DNA from: Haemophilus haemolyticus
Lineage (GTDB): Bacteria; Pseudomonadota; Gammaproteobacteria; Enterobacterales; Pasteurellaceae
Assembly (NCBI RefSeq): GCF_003351405.1
Contig: NZ_CP031240.1
Location: 1,116,001 to 1,180,000 of the forward strand
DNA length: 64,000 nt
Direction: 5' to 3'
Shown here: piece after piece, positions 20,253 to 29,523 of the stretch
How the letters are laid out: each line of letters opens with the position of its first letter
How positions within the stretch are numbered: the first letter of the stretch is position 1
Notes under the pieces: generated by a model
What the model saw: the letters and a program-made list of their open reading frames with translations, nothing else
Databases searched by the model: none
What the model was told of the DNA's origin: nothing
Program-made: the position numbers and the translations under genes

Positions 20253-21008
20253 TGATCTGCACCCCAAAAGTTGGACTAAATAATCAACCGATTAAGGTGT
20301 AGATTTTTTATGACTAAATACACTCCATTCTCCAAATAACAAGAGATAGATTTTTATCTTCAACACAGTAAAAACAGTTCTTTCACGAAAAATATTTGCA
20401 TCTTATTGGTAAAACATTAAGACTCAGGATTAAACAATTTAATCATAGTGGAATGAACGGATTATCAGTAATGGGCAAGAAACAAATGTATTATCGTCGT
20501 ATTACTCTAGAGCTAAGAAAAAACTAAACATAAATCATAGGAAAGTCCAATGTATGATGAATATATTTTGAACATTAAAGAGGAATGTAAGAGACAAAAA
20601 TACCGCACTTTCCAAAGGAAATATGTCGTATTTCTGATAATGTGTTAAAACGCAACTTTACCGTAAGACGACCGAATAAAAAGTGGGTAACAGGCCTTAC
20701 TTACATCCGGCAATATCAAATGATAGATTATCAAAAAATTCAATTGAAAAATGGTATTCGACAGCGTATATCGAGAAAAGGAAATTATTTAGATAATGCG
20801 ACAATGGAGCGTTTCTTTGGATGGTTAAAAACGGAGTGTTACTAGGGGAAACAGTCTGATACTTTCGAACAACTCGAAAAAACGATTCATGAGTACATTC
20901 ATTATTACAACCATGAGCGCATTCAGGGGAAACTAAAAGGACTCAGCCCTGTGAATTACAGAACTCAGTCCTTGAACTAAATCAGTCTAACTTTTTGGGG
21001 TCAGATCA
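20253..21008 (+). mobile_element. Decayed IS3-family (IS150-like) element, internally deleted
   Basis: Terminal inverted repeats are recognisable: TGATCTGCACCCCAAAAGTT starts at 20253 and its imperfect complement ends at 21008 (AACTTTTTGGGGTCAGATCA). Inside, the 5' part resembles an OrfA start (MTKYTPFSK) and the 3' part the end of an IS3 OrfB integrase (HEYIHYYNHERIQGKLKGLS at 20890-20949). The total is only 756 bp, against more than 1.1 kb expected, with stops and frameshifts, so it cannot transpose by itself. No clear target duplication was seen. It separates ruvB from alaA. Confidence 0.85.
20642..20979 (+). pseudogene. Transposase OrfB (rve domain) 3' fragment
   Basis: In one frame the sequence reads integrase-core remnants: RRPNKKWVTGLTYI, then a deletion, RKGNYLDNATMERFFGWLKT, then a TAG at 20843-20845 that replaces a sense codon (the second IS copy has GAT there), then FEQLEKTIHEYIHYYNHERI up to TAA at 20977-20979. 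The catalytic DDE set is incomplete because of the internal deletion between about 20713 and 20740. Confidence 0.8.
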
Positions 21009-21042
21009 TTTAGTCCCCTTCGTAATTTTGTCAAGGCATACG

Positions 21043-22257
21043 TTATTGACGGTAGTCCGACAAAAATCTTGCTAATTTTGTAATGGCTTCTTCAAGCTGA
21101 TTCACATAAGGAAGGGTCACTACACGGAAGTGATCAGGTGAATGCCAATTAAATCCTTTACCGTGCACAAGTAATACTTTTTCTTGGCGAAGTAAATCCA
21201 GCACCATTTTTTCATCACTGTGAATATTGAATTTTTTCACATCAATTTTCGGGAACATATACATCGCCCCCATTGGTTTCACGCAAGTAATGCCTGGAAT
21301 TTGAGTGATGAGATCATAGGCTTTATTTCGTTGCTCAAGTAATCGACCGCCCGGTAAAATAAATTCATTAATACTTTGATAGCCACCAAGTGCGGTTTGA
21401 ATTGCATGTTGCATTGGTACGTTGGCGCATAAACGCATTGATGCCAGCATATCCAAGCCTTCAATATAACCTTTCGCATTATGTTTTGGTCCGTTCAAAA
21501 TCATCCAGCCTTGGCGGAAGCCCGCAACTCGATAAGCTTTTGATAACCCATTCAGCGTAACCGTTAATAAATCAGGAGCAAGCGCGGCAATGTGATGATG
21601 CACCGCACCATCGTATAGAATTTTGTCGTAGATTTCGTCAGCGAAGATAATCAAATTATTTTGGCGAGCGATTTCCACAATTTCTTGTAATAATTCTTTG
21701 CTATACACTGCACCAGTTGGGTTGTTTGGGTTGATGATAACAATCGCTTTAGTCTTTGCATTCACTTTGGCTTTAATATCATCAATAGCGGGGAACCAAT
21801 TTGCTTCTTCATCACAAAGGTAATGAACAGCTTTACCGCCAGAAAGTGTTACCGCAGCAGTCCAAAGCGGATAATCAGGCATCGGCACAAGTACCTCATC
21901 GCCATCATTGAGTAATGCTTGCATGGCCATTGTGATAAGCTCAGATACGCCGTTGCCGATATATACATCATTGACGGTCGCTCCGTGAATCCCTTTTGAT
22001 TGATAATATTGAACAATTGCTTTACGAGCAGAATATAAACCTTTTGAATCACAGTAGCCTTGCGCTGACGGCAAATTACGTAATACATCGACCAAAATTT
22101 CATCTGGTGCTTCAAAGCCGAAAGGTGCGGGATTGCCGATATTAAGTTTTAAAATTTTATTTCCTTCTTCTTCTAAGCGTAGTGCTTCTTTGTGCACTGG
22201 CCCGCGAATGTCATAACATACATGTTCTAATTTGTCGGATTTTGGGAATAATCTCAT
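21043..22257 (-). CDS. alaA: Alanine transaminase AlaA (YfbQ family aminotransferase)
   Basis: Encodes 404 aa, a fold-type I PLP aminotransferase: conserved NPNNPTGAVYS, FADEIYDKILYDG, and the PLP lysine in LSKAYRVAGFRQGW. The MRLFPKSDKLEHVCYDIRGP start is typical of AlaA, which makes alanine from pyruvate and glutamate. AAAGGATTTC precedes the ATG. It is transcribed away from menF. Other class I aminotransferases are possible but the full-length pattern matches AlaA. Confidence 0.9.
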   Translation of the reverse strand: MRLFPKSDKLEHVCYDIRGPVHKEALRLEEEGNKILKLNIGNPAPFGFEAPDEILVDVLRNLPSAQGYCDSKGLYSARKAIVQYYQSKGIHGATVNDVYIGNGVSELITMAMQALLNDGDEVLVPMPDYPLWTAAVTLSGGKAVHYLCDEEANWFPAIDDIKAKVNAKTKAIVIINPNNPTGAVYSKELLQEIVEIARQNNLIIFADEIYDKILYDGAVHHHIAALAPDLLTVTLNGLSKAYRVAGFRQGWMILNGPKHNAKGYIEGLDMLASMRLCANVPMQHAIQTALGGYQSINEFILPGGRLLEQRNKAYDLITQIPGITCVKPMGAMYMFPKIDVKKFNIHSDEKMVLDLLRQEKVLLVHGKGFNWHSPDHFRVVTLPYVNQLEEAITKLARFLSDYRQ

Positions 22258-22413
22258 AGTGAAATCCTTTTGTATCTAATAAATTTTTCGAGAAAAGTGC
22301 GGTTAATTTACGCTGAATTTTCAATATTGAAAAGATTTTGTAAAAAAATTTTTTGTCATTAATAATCTGCGGTAGAATACGGCTAATTTTTTGTGTATTT
22401 AAAACAAAATCTA

Positions 22414-23685
22414 ATGAGTTATTTAGCGCAGGCAATAGGCGAGTTAAAATCGCAAATTCACGCATATTTACAGCAATCAACGAATGAACTTGTCCGTTTT
22501 CAGGTGAAACTGGACAAAGTCGATTTGTTGGCGTGGCTGAAAGGTCAATCTGCGTATCCACAATTTTATTTACATTTTCGTGATGAACCAAAAGCATTGG
22601 CTGCCCTTGGTGAAGATAGGTCATTTTCACAGTTAAATTTAGCACAAGAGTTTATTGAAGAAAGCGGTTTCCCACTGGTAGGCGGTTTGCAATTTCAAGG
22701 TAGCGCACAATTTGTATTACCCAAAATTCTTGTTGAACAGGATGAGAAAGGTGCGTCGGTATCATTTTTTGTGAAAGATGAACAAAGTGCTAATGATTCC
22801 TTAGCTTATCTCAAAACTTTTGAAAATATCACCGCACTTTCTGTTTTGCCAAAACAAATTCCTTTGCATACAGCTCCTCGAGCTAACGAAAGAACTTGGT
22901 GTGATTGGGTAAATCAGGCTTTGGTAGAAGTTAAAAGTGGGGAACTAACAAAAATTGTATTAGCCAATGAAACCACTTTTCATTTAAAGCAAGCGATTAA
23001 TGCGTATGATTTTTTAGCAGAAAGCGAAAAACAAAATCAAGGTTGTTATCATTTTTTGTGGGCTGAAAAGCCTCATTCGGTTTTTGTTGGTTCTACGCCA
23101 GAACGCCTATTTGCTCGAGAGTATAACTTATTGCTAACCGAAGCTTTGGCGGGGACAGCATTGGTTTCTGAAAGTGAGGAAGAAACCAAATCTCAAGCCA
23201 ATTGGTTATTAAATGATGAGAAAAATTTAAAAGAAAATTGGTTGGTTGTAGAAGATATTTCGCAGAATTTACGTAAGCAAGTAGAAAGTTTTGATGTGAG
23301 TAATGTGGAATTGAAACCGTTACGTAAAGTACAACATTTGATTCGTAAAATTCGTGCAAATTTGACCGCACATTATGCAGATGTAAATATATTAAAAGCG
23401 ATTCATCCTACAGCTGCGGTATCTGGTTTGCCACAGCAACAAGCCAAAATGATTTTGTCAGAAATTGAAACCTTTGATCGAGGCTGGTATGCGGGAACAT
23501 TGGGTGTGATGAGCGATGTATGTTCAGAGTTTTGTGTAGCGATTCGCTCTGCCTTTATTGAAGGTCATCGTATTCGAGTATTTGCTGGCGCGGGCATTGT
23601 GGCAGGCTCGCAGCCATTGGAAGAATGGAAAGAAATTGAACGTAAAGCGGCAGGGTTAATTTCCTTGTTTGCAGAAGAGAAATGA
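22414..23685 (+). CDS. menF: Isochorismate synthase MenF
   Basis: Encodes 423 aa from ATG 22414 (MSYLAQAIGELKSQ). The chorismate-binding core contains VKSGELTKIVLANET, STPERLFARE, the segment ending LTEALAGT, HPTAAVSGLP and RVFAGAGIVAGSQP. It converts chorismate to isochorismate, the first step to menaquinone. It overlaps or abuts menD: the TGA at 23683-23685 is within the menD ribosome binding region. A GTG seven codons upstream lacks a ribosome binding site. Confidence 0.93.
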   Translation: MSYLAQAIGELKSQIHAYLQQSTNELVRFQVKLDKVDLLAWLKGQSAYPQFYLHFRDEPKALAALGEDRSFSQLNLAQEFIEESGFPLVGGLQFQGSAQFVLPKILVEQDEKGASVSFFVKDEQSANDSLAYLKTFENITALSVLPKQIPLHTAPRANERTWCDWVNQALVEVKSGELTKIVLANETTFHLKQAINAYDFLAESEKQNQGCYHFLWAEKPHSVFVGSTPERLFAREYNLLLTEALAGTALVSESEEETKSQANWLLNDEKNLKENWLVVEDISQNLRKQVESFDVSNVELKPLRKVQHLIRKIRANLTAHYADVNILKAIHPTAAVSGLPQQQAKMILSEIETFDRGWYAGTLGVMSDVCSEFCVAIRSAFIEGHRIRVFAGAGIVAGSQPLEEWKEIERKAAGLISLFAEEK

Positions 23686-23699
23686 TAACGGAGAAAAAA

Positions 23700-25406
23700 A
23701 TGTCGGTAAGCGTGTTTAATCGTTGTTGGTCGAAAGTGATTTTAGAAACCTTGGTACGCCAAGGAGTTTCTCACGTTTGTCTCGCGCCAGGTTCGCGTTC
23801 GACACCTTTAACTCTTGAAGCCGTACGTTTGCAAAATTCGGGTTCAGTCACTTGTCATACACATTTTGACGAACGCGGTTTAGGTTTTTTTGCCTTGGGT
23901 ATTGCTAAGGTAACTCAATCACCTGTTGCAATTATTGTGACATCAGGTACGGCGACTGCAAACCTTTATCCCGCAATTATTGAAGCACGTCAAACAGATA
24001 TAAGTTTATTTATTTTAACTGCTGATCGTCCACCAGAACTTTGGGAGTGCGGTGCAAATCAAGCTATTTTGCAGCAAAATATGTTTGGTCAGTATCCAGT
24101 TGCAAATGTTAATTTACCTAAACCGAACGCTGATTATTCTGCGCAATGGTTGATTTCTCTACTTGAACAGGCAGCCTTCCAACAAAAACAACAAGGTGGC
24201 GTTGTTCATATTAATGTACCATTTGCCGAGCCACTTTATGATGCAACTGATGAGGCTGTAGATTCTCACCCTTGGCTGCTGCCGTTACAACGCTGGTTAA
24301 TTCAAACTAAGTCTTGGATGAATATAGAAGCGCAACAGAACGAAGTATTAATGCATGAAAACTGGGATCATTGGCGTACCAAACGCGGTGTCGTTGTGGT
24401 TGGTCAATTGCCTGCAGAACAAGCGATGGGAATTAATTCTTGGGCAAGCTCTATGGGCTGGGTGTTACTGACGGATATTCAATCTGGTGTTGTTCCAACG
24501 ATGCCTTATGAAGATATTTGGCTCGCAAACCAAACTGTTCGTGAAAAACTTCTGCAAGCTGATATTGTGATTCAATTTGGTGCACGCTTTATTAGTAAGC
24601 GAATTAATCAATTCTTACAGGCTTTTAAAGGTGAATTTTGGTTGGTTGAACAAAGCGGTAAAGCATTAGATCCTTACCATCATTCATTGACAAGATTCAA
24701 TGCTAAAGCACATCATTGGTTGCGTGCGCATCCTCCTTTACGCCAAAAGCCTTGGTTGCTTGAGCCGTTAGCTTTATCTAAATTCTGTGCTACCTTTATT
24801 GAACAGCAAGTAGGCGGAAATTTAACGGAAGCCTCGCTTGCATTACGTTTACCAACACTTTTACCTTATAACGGTGTTTTATTTTTAGGTAATAGTTTAC
24901 TTGTTCGTCTGGTTGATGCGCTAACTCAATTACCAGAAAGTTATCCTGTTTATACCAATCGTGGCGCGAGTGGAATTGATGGTTTGTTGGCTACGGCTGC
25001 TGGAATTGGTATTGGTTCAAATAAACCTGTTGTTGCGGTGATTGGCGATACGTCCACTTTATATGATTTGAATTCTTTCGCATTATTCAAAAACGTTACG
25101 CAACCAACGGTAATCTTTGTGATCAATAATAATGGCGGCGCGATTTTTGATATGTTACCTGTGGATGAACAAGTCAAAGATCAGTTTTATCGATTACCGC
25201 ATAATGGTGATTTTTCTCAAATTGCCGCAATGTTTGATCTTAAATATGCTCATCCTTATACTTGGGCTGATCTCAATTCTGTTGTTAAACAGGCTTATAG
25301 TCGTCGCAAGGCAACGTTAATTGAAATTAAAACGAATCCGAGTGATGGTAGTAGTTTGTATAAACGCTTAATTGAGCAAATTAGCCACGCAGTGATTGGT
25401 GCTTAA
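23700..25406 (+). CDS. menD: SEPHCHC synthase MenD
   Basis: Encodes 568 aa from ATG 23700 (MSVSVFNRCWSKVILETLVR), preceded by GGAG at 8 bases; an ATG at 23682 overlapping menF is in frame but less likely. It is a ThDP enzyme: CLAPGSRSTPLTLEA, ERGLGFFALG, and the ThDP/Mg site GDTSTLYDLNSFALF with NNNGGAIF. MenD joins 2-oxoglutarate and isochorismate. Order menF-menD-menH is as in E. coli, where menBCE follow; those are not here. Confidence 0.95.
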   Translation: MSVSVFNRCWSKVILETLVRQGVSHVCLAPGSRSTPLTLEAVRLQNSGSVTCHTHFDERGLGFFALGIAKVTQSPVAIIVTSGTATANLYPAIIEARQTDISLFILTADRPPELWECGANQAILQQNMFGQYPVANVNLPKPNADYSAQWLISLLEQAAFQQKQQGGVVHINVPFAEPLYDATDEAVDSHPWLLPLQRWLIQTKSWMNIEAQQNEVLMHENWDHWRTKRGVVVVGQLPAEQAMGINSWASSMGWVLLTDIQSGVVPTMPYEDIWLANQTVREKLLQADIVIQFGARFISKRINQFLQAFKGEFWLVEQSGKALDPYHHSLTRFNAKAHHWLRAHPPLRQKPWLLEPLALSKFCATFIEQQVGGNLTEASLALRLPTLLPYNGVLFLGNSLLVRLVDALTQLPESYPVYTNRGASGIDGLLATAAGIGIGSNKPVVAVIGDTSTLYDLNSFALFKNVTQPTVIFVINNNGGAIFDMLPVDEQVKDQFYRLPHNGDFSQIAAMFDLKYAHPYTWADLNSVVKQAYSRRKATLIEIKTNPSDGSSLYKRLIEQISHAVIGA

Positions 25407-25416
25407 GTATTCCGTA

Positions 25417-25445
25417 GGCAGGCTTTAGTCCTGCCATATTTTATT
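25417..25445 (+). terminator. Hairpin between menD and menH
   Basis: GGCAGG (25417-25422), loop, CCTGCC (25430-25435), then ATATTTTATT. It lies between two genes of one pathway and may lower menH expression. Confidence 0.7.
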
Positions 25446-25468
25446 ATTTTCTCTCAATAATCCTTTCA

Positions 25469-26212
25469 ATGATAAACATCATTTTTCTTCACGGACTTCT
25501 TGGTGCAAAAGAGGACTGGCAAAAAGTCATTGAAAATCTACCGCACTTTAATTGTATTGCGCTAGATTTACCTTTTCACGGGCAAGCTAAAGGTATTGAA
25601 GTCACAAATTTTGAAGAAACGGCGGAGTATTTAGAGCAGCAAATCAAAAGTGCGGTGAAAAATGAACCGTATTTTCTTGTTGGGTATTCTTTAGGCGGAC
25701 GGATTGCTTTGTATTATGCGCTGCAAGCTCAGGTGGAAAGATCTAATTTGCAAGGTGTTATTTTAGAAGGGGCGAATCTAGGTTTAAAAAACGACGAAGA
25801 AAAGCAGGCTCGTTTTCAGCAGGATTTTGCTTGGGCGCAACGTTTTGTACAAGAATCGCCAGAAAATGTATTAAATGATTGGTATCAACAGCCCGTATTT
25901 TCTCATTTGACTGCAGAAGAAAGACTGCAGTTAGTTGAAAAACGAAAATCAAATTGCGGTGAAAATATTGGCAAGATGCTGATGGCGACAAGTCTATCTA
26001 AACAACGTGATTTTAGTGAAAAAGTGCGGTTAAGTTCTTTGCCATTTTTTTATTTTTGTGGCGAACGAGATCATAAGTTCCAGGTTTTAGCCAAAGAAAA
26101 TCAAATAGATTTAGTAACCATTCCTTCCGCTGGGCATAACTCACATTTAGAAAATTCAAAATATTTCTCTGAAAAAATAGAAAATTGCATATTAAAAATT
26201 GCTAGATCTTAG
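25469..26212 (+). CDS. menH: SHCHC synthase MenH
   Basis: Encodes 247 aa, an alpha/beta hydrolase: oxyanion region FLHGLLGAKEDW, nucleophile elbow VGYSLGGR with Ser74, acid in CGERDHKF, and His in SAGHNSHLE. It catalyses the pyruvate elimination that follows MenD. Assigned to MenH by position after menFD. The start is uncertain; no strong ribosome binding site is seen. Confidence 0.9.
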   Translation: MINIIFLHGLLGAKEDWQKVIENLPHFNCIALDLPFHGQAKGIEVTNFEETAEYLEQQIKSAVKNEPYFLVGYSLGGRIALYYALQAQVERSNLQGVILEGANLGLKNDEEKQARFQQDFAWAQRFVQESPENVLNDWYQQPVFSHLTAEERLQLVEKRKSNCGENIGKMLMATSLSKQRDFSEKVRLSSLPFFYFCGERDHKFQVLAKENQIDLVTIPSAGHNSHLENSKYFSEKIENCILKIARS

Positions 26213-26267
26213 TTAAAGTGCTAGGATTCAATCCTTTCTCTTTATAATAAACTACTAAGGAAACACA

Positions 26268-27584
26268 ATGTCTACACAACTTCGTAATAATCCGATGAAA
26301 GTGGCGTTAGCCTCGATGGTCGGTACGGCAATCGAATTTTTTGATTATTATATCTATGCGGCTGCCGCTGTATTAGTTTTCAATACGCAATTCTTCCATA
26401 GCGATGATCCGCTTTCTAATGATTTACTTTCTCTTTCTACGCTTGCTTTAGCATTTTTTGCTCGTCCTATTGGTTCTGCATTATTTGGTCACTTTGGCGA
26501 TAAAATCGGTCGTAAAAAAACCTTGGTTGCCTCCCTTGTTTTAATGGGTGGTTCAACAGTAGTAATTGGCTTACTTCCTAACTATGCTCAAATCGGTATC
26601 TGGGCACCGATTTTGCTTTGCGTATGCCGTGTTGGTCAAGGAATTGGACTAGGTGGTGAATGGGGTGGTGCAGCTTTAGTCGCAACAGAAAATGCACCAG
26701 AAGGCAAACGAGCTTGGTACGGTACTTTTCCTCAATTAGGTGCGCCAATCGGCTTATTTGTAGCAAATGCAACATTTTTCTTAGTCAGCTATTTCCTCGG
26801 GCAAGATGCTCTTGTGGAATGGGCATGGCGCATTCCGTTTGTGTCTTCCGTTTTATTGGTCGCTGTCGGCTTATATGTTCGGTTAACTTTGCATGAAAGC
26901 CATGTATTTGTGGAAGCGGAGCAAAAAGGCAAAAAATTGAATGCTCCAGTGAGTGTTGTTTTTACTAAACACTTAAAACCAATGATTATTGGCACATTTA
27001 TCATGGTTGCAACTTATTCTCTGTTTTACATTATGACGGCTTTTGCTCAGGCATATTCTCGAACAGCACCAAAGATTTCTGAAGCAGGTTATGCGCTTGG
27101 CTTAGGCATCCCAGCAAATACATTTACTGGCTTGTTATTAATTAGTGCTATTGTATTTGGTATTTTTATCAGTATTTCTGGTGTTTATGCCGATAAAATT
27201 GGTCGCCGTAAATGGTTGATTTGGGTGACCGTAGCTGTTGGCGTACTCGGTTTAACAATGCCATTCTTCTTAGAAAATGGTACACCAATGAGTGTATTTG
27301 CATTTTTAGTAATTGGTATGGCGATCATGGGGATGACATTTGGTCCAATGGCTGCGCTATTACCAGAATTATTCCCAACGGAAGTGCGTTATTCAGGCGC
27401 ATCTCTCGCCTATAATTTGGCATCCATTATTGGTGCAACGATTGCGGCGATGATTTCTTTAAAAATTAATGCATCATTTGGTGTGATGGGCGTAGGTATT
27501 TATTTAGCAATCAATGCCCTCATGACGCTATTGGCATTATTAGCGTCAAAAGAAACCAAAAATGTAGATTTAACACAAATCTAA
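26268..27584 (+). CDS. MFS transporter, metabolite:H+ symporter (MHS) family
   Basis: Encodes 438 aa with 12 predicted membrane helices. MHS features are FDYYIYAAAAVLVF in helix 1, the loop 2-3 motif GHFGDKIGRKKTL, and GEWGGAALVATENAP. Relatives include YhjE, ShiA and ProP, which import organic acids or osmolytes with protons. No substrate can be read from sequence. AAGGAAAC precedes the ATG. It is followed by a degraded IS, so there is no functional context downstream. Confidence 0.85.
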   Translation: MSTQLRNNPMKVALASMVGTAIEFFDYYIYAAAAVLVFNTQFFHSDDPLSNDLLSLSTLALAFFARPIGSALFGHFGDKIGRKKTLVASLVLMGGSTVVIGLLPNYAQIGIWAPILLCVCRVGQGIGLGGEWGGAALVATENAPEGKRAWYGTFPQLGAPIGLFVANATFFLVSYFLGQDALVEWAWRIPFVSSVLLVAVGLYVRLTLHESHVFVEAEQKGKKLNAPVSVVFTKHLKPMIIGTFIMVATYSLFYIMTAFAQAYSRTAPKISEAGYALGLGIPANTFTGLLLISAIVFGIFISISGVYADKIGRRKWLIWVTVAVGVLGLTMPFFLENGTPMSVFAFLVIGMAIMGMTFGPMAALLPELFPTEVRYSGASLAYNLASIIGATIAAMISLKINASFGVMGVGIYLAINALMTLLALLASKETKNVDLTQI

Positions 27585-27615
27585 TCCTAGTTAAGAAAAA
27601 AGAGCGGTGAAAATT

Positions 27616-28765
27616 TGATCTGCACTCTAAAAGTTGGACTAAACAACCAACTGGTTAAAGTGCAGATTTTTTATGACTAAATACAACCAATCTTTCAAAC
27701 AACAAGTGTTCAATTTTTATCATCAACACAGTAAAAATTGTTCTCTCAGCTGAAAGCATTTTCAACTTTCTAGACAAACATTAAATCGTTGGATTAAACA
27801 ATTTAATTACTTTATAACCAATTGGTTATCAGTTTTTGATAAAAACAAACGTATTCTCCCGAATTTAACTTTTCGGCTGTTCAAGCGGTTAAGAAATCGA
27901 AATGTTCTGCAGAATCTGCTGTTTGCATTTCGGTATTGCCAGTTCAGGGATAATCAGTCAATTGTTGCAAGCCTTTGAAAGACGAAGTATAAACGGCTTA
28001 ATTCCTAAAATTAAAGGTCATCCGAGTATTAAACCTAACTACCTCAAATATCACCTAAGCTCAAAACACGAGAAGAATCATTGTAATTAGAGAGCCTCAA
28101 ACTTCATGCAGAGAATACTATTCTAAAAAAGTTGTAGGTCTCAAGCAGCAAAAAATCCAGAAAAAGCTACAATCGGCAAGGTATTAAGGATGGACTTTCC
28201 GCTTCAGATATTGCTTGATTTAATGAATTTGGCACGTAGTGTTTTCTTTTATCATTTGAAAGAAAAATGGATAAGGATAGTGTAATATCACAACAAATTA
28301 CGCAGATTTATTATGACAATTATAAATTTTATGGTAATTGCCATATTACCTTGGAGCTAAGAAAAAACTCAACATTAATCATAAGAAAGTCCAAAGTATG
28401 ATGAATATATTGAACATTAAGGGGAAAAGTTAGGATAAAAATACTGTACTTACCAGGGGCTATATCAAATGAGAGGTTATCGAGAAATCCTATTGAAAAT
28501 GGTATTCAATAAAGTATGTCGAGAAGTCGAGAAAAGGAAACTGTTTAGATAATTAGGCGATGGATAGCTTCTTTTGGAGGTTAAAAACGGAGTGCTACGA
28601 TGGAAAACAATTTAACTCTTTTGAGCAACTTGAAAAAAACGATCTATAAGTACATTTATTATAGCAATAATCATGAGAGTATTCAATGTAAACTAAAAGG
28701 ACTAGGTCCTATAGATTACAGAACTCAATCCTTGATTTAATAGCCTAATTTTTTGTGACAGAGCA
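27616..28765 (+). mobile_element. Decayed IS3-family (IS150-like) element, near full length
   Basis: The left end TGATCTGCACTCTAAAAGTT at 27616 and the right-end complement finishing at 28765 (TTTTTTGTGACAGAGCA) match the ends of the element at 20253-21008. The 1150-bp interior has OrfA-like (MTKYNQSFKQQVFNFYHQHS; NGLIPKIKGHPSIKPNY) and OrfB-like pieces (LLDLMNLARSVFFYHLKEKM; NNHESIQCKLKGLGPIDYRT) in several frames with many stops. It is older or more mutated than the first copy, although longer. It lies between the MFS gene and the cyd region. Confidence 0.85.
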
Positions 28766-28785
28766 TATTCAATAAGTTTTTTTAA

Positions 28786-29070
28786 TTACTCACTATAACT
28801 TTTCAAATTACTTAATTTTGCTAAACCTACTTCACAACTTTTTAACTGAGTCGCTAATTCCATTTGAAGAATCTGTTGTTTGCTTTGGTTTAACTTATTT
28901 TTAATTTTTCCTACCTGTGTATGTGTGCCAGGTTGTTTTTCTGCTTGCGCAATCAAATTCTCTGTTTCTTTAAATAGTTGTTCACATTGTTGTGGCAGAA
29001 TATTTGATGCAAAAGTAGAGGTTGATACAGCAGAGAAAAGTGCGGTTAAAATAAGGAATGTTTTTTTCAT
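28786..29070 (-). CDS. Small secreted protein, DUF5339-like
   Basis: Encodes 94 aa with a clear signal peptide (MKKTFLILTALFSAVSTSTFA, cleavage after Ala-22 or nearby) and a mature helical domain of about 70 residues with two Cys (QQCEQLF and LKSCEVG) that could form a disulfide. It resembles short periplasmic proteins annotated DUF5339 in Pasteurellaceae. GGAAC precedes the ATG. An uptake signal lies in the signal-peptide codons. Function unknown. Confidence 0.75.
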   Translation of the reverse strand: MKKTFLILTALFSAVSTSTFASNILPQQCEQLFKETENLIAQAEKQPGTHTQVGKIKNKLNQSKQQILQMELATQLKSCEVGLAKLSNLKSYSE

Positions 29071-29179
29071 TTTAAGTTCCTGTTTCTCTTTATTATGAAA
29101 TCTAAAAATTAAACTAGGCGGGAAAATAGCAAAATATACTTAGTATGTCTAGCTTTTGAAGTCATTTCTTGTTCTAAAT

Positions 29180-29195
29180 TGTGATAAGGATCACG
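29180..29195. promoter_or_regulatory. CRP-like site upstream of cydA
   Basis: TGTGA-TAAGGA-TCACG, one base from the TGTGA-N6-TCACA consensus. It lies 330 bp before cydA, and about 85 bp from the divergent small gene whose start is at 29070, so it could serve either. Confidence 0.55.
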
Positions 29196-29229
29196 TGTAA
29201 TACATATTTTTGTGCAAAAAATAGCAAAA

Positions 29230-29243
29230 TTGATTTATATCAA
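29230..29243. promoter_or_regulatory. FNR box upstream of cydAB
   Basis: TTGATTTATATCAA is a perfect TTGAT-N4-ATCAA FNR site. FNR and ArcA control of cytochrome bd is known in relatives. The cydA promoter itself is not clear; a TATACT at 29323-29328 and TAGAAT at 29341-29346 are candidate -10 elements. Confidence 0.75.
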
Positions 29244-29523
29244 TTAAATTATTTTTAATAAATAATAGGTATTTTATGTCTTATGTCAAAAATGTGATCT
29301 AGATATCGTTTTTACTGTTTTTTATACTTATGTTTAGTAGTAGAATACCCGCCAATTTGGCTTATCTCTATAATGATTGGTGTTTTTTTAACCATTTGAG
29401 AATGATTATGTAGATAAACCAATTTAAACTTAGCTAATTGGAGTTGAGTGATTAGGGATTATTTAAGGCTTTGCCTTTTTAATCATTGTTGGAACTAAGG
29501 TTGTTTATACAGAGGAGTTGAGA
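29244..29523 (+). other. Long cydA leader region
   Basis: No ORF of note. A small hairpin (AAGGC, TTT, GCCTT at 29465-29477, followed by TTT) lies within a wider TGATTA...TAATCA dyad (29449-29485), resembling a weak terminator about 40 bases before the cydA start. Possible attenuation is only suggested. Confidence 0.4.

Noticed and set aside
27902..28090. Short frame that looks like a small protein
   Set aside because: Part of it reads as an OrfA remnant (NGLIPKIKGHPSIKPNY) of the decayed insertion sequence.
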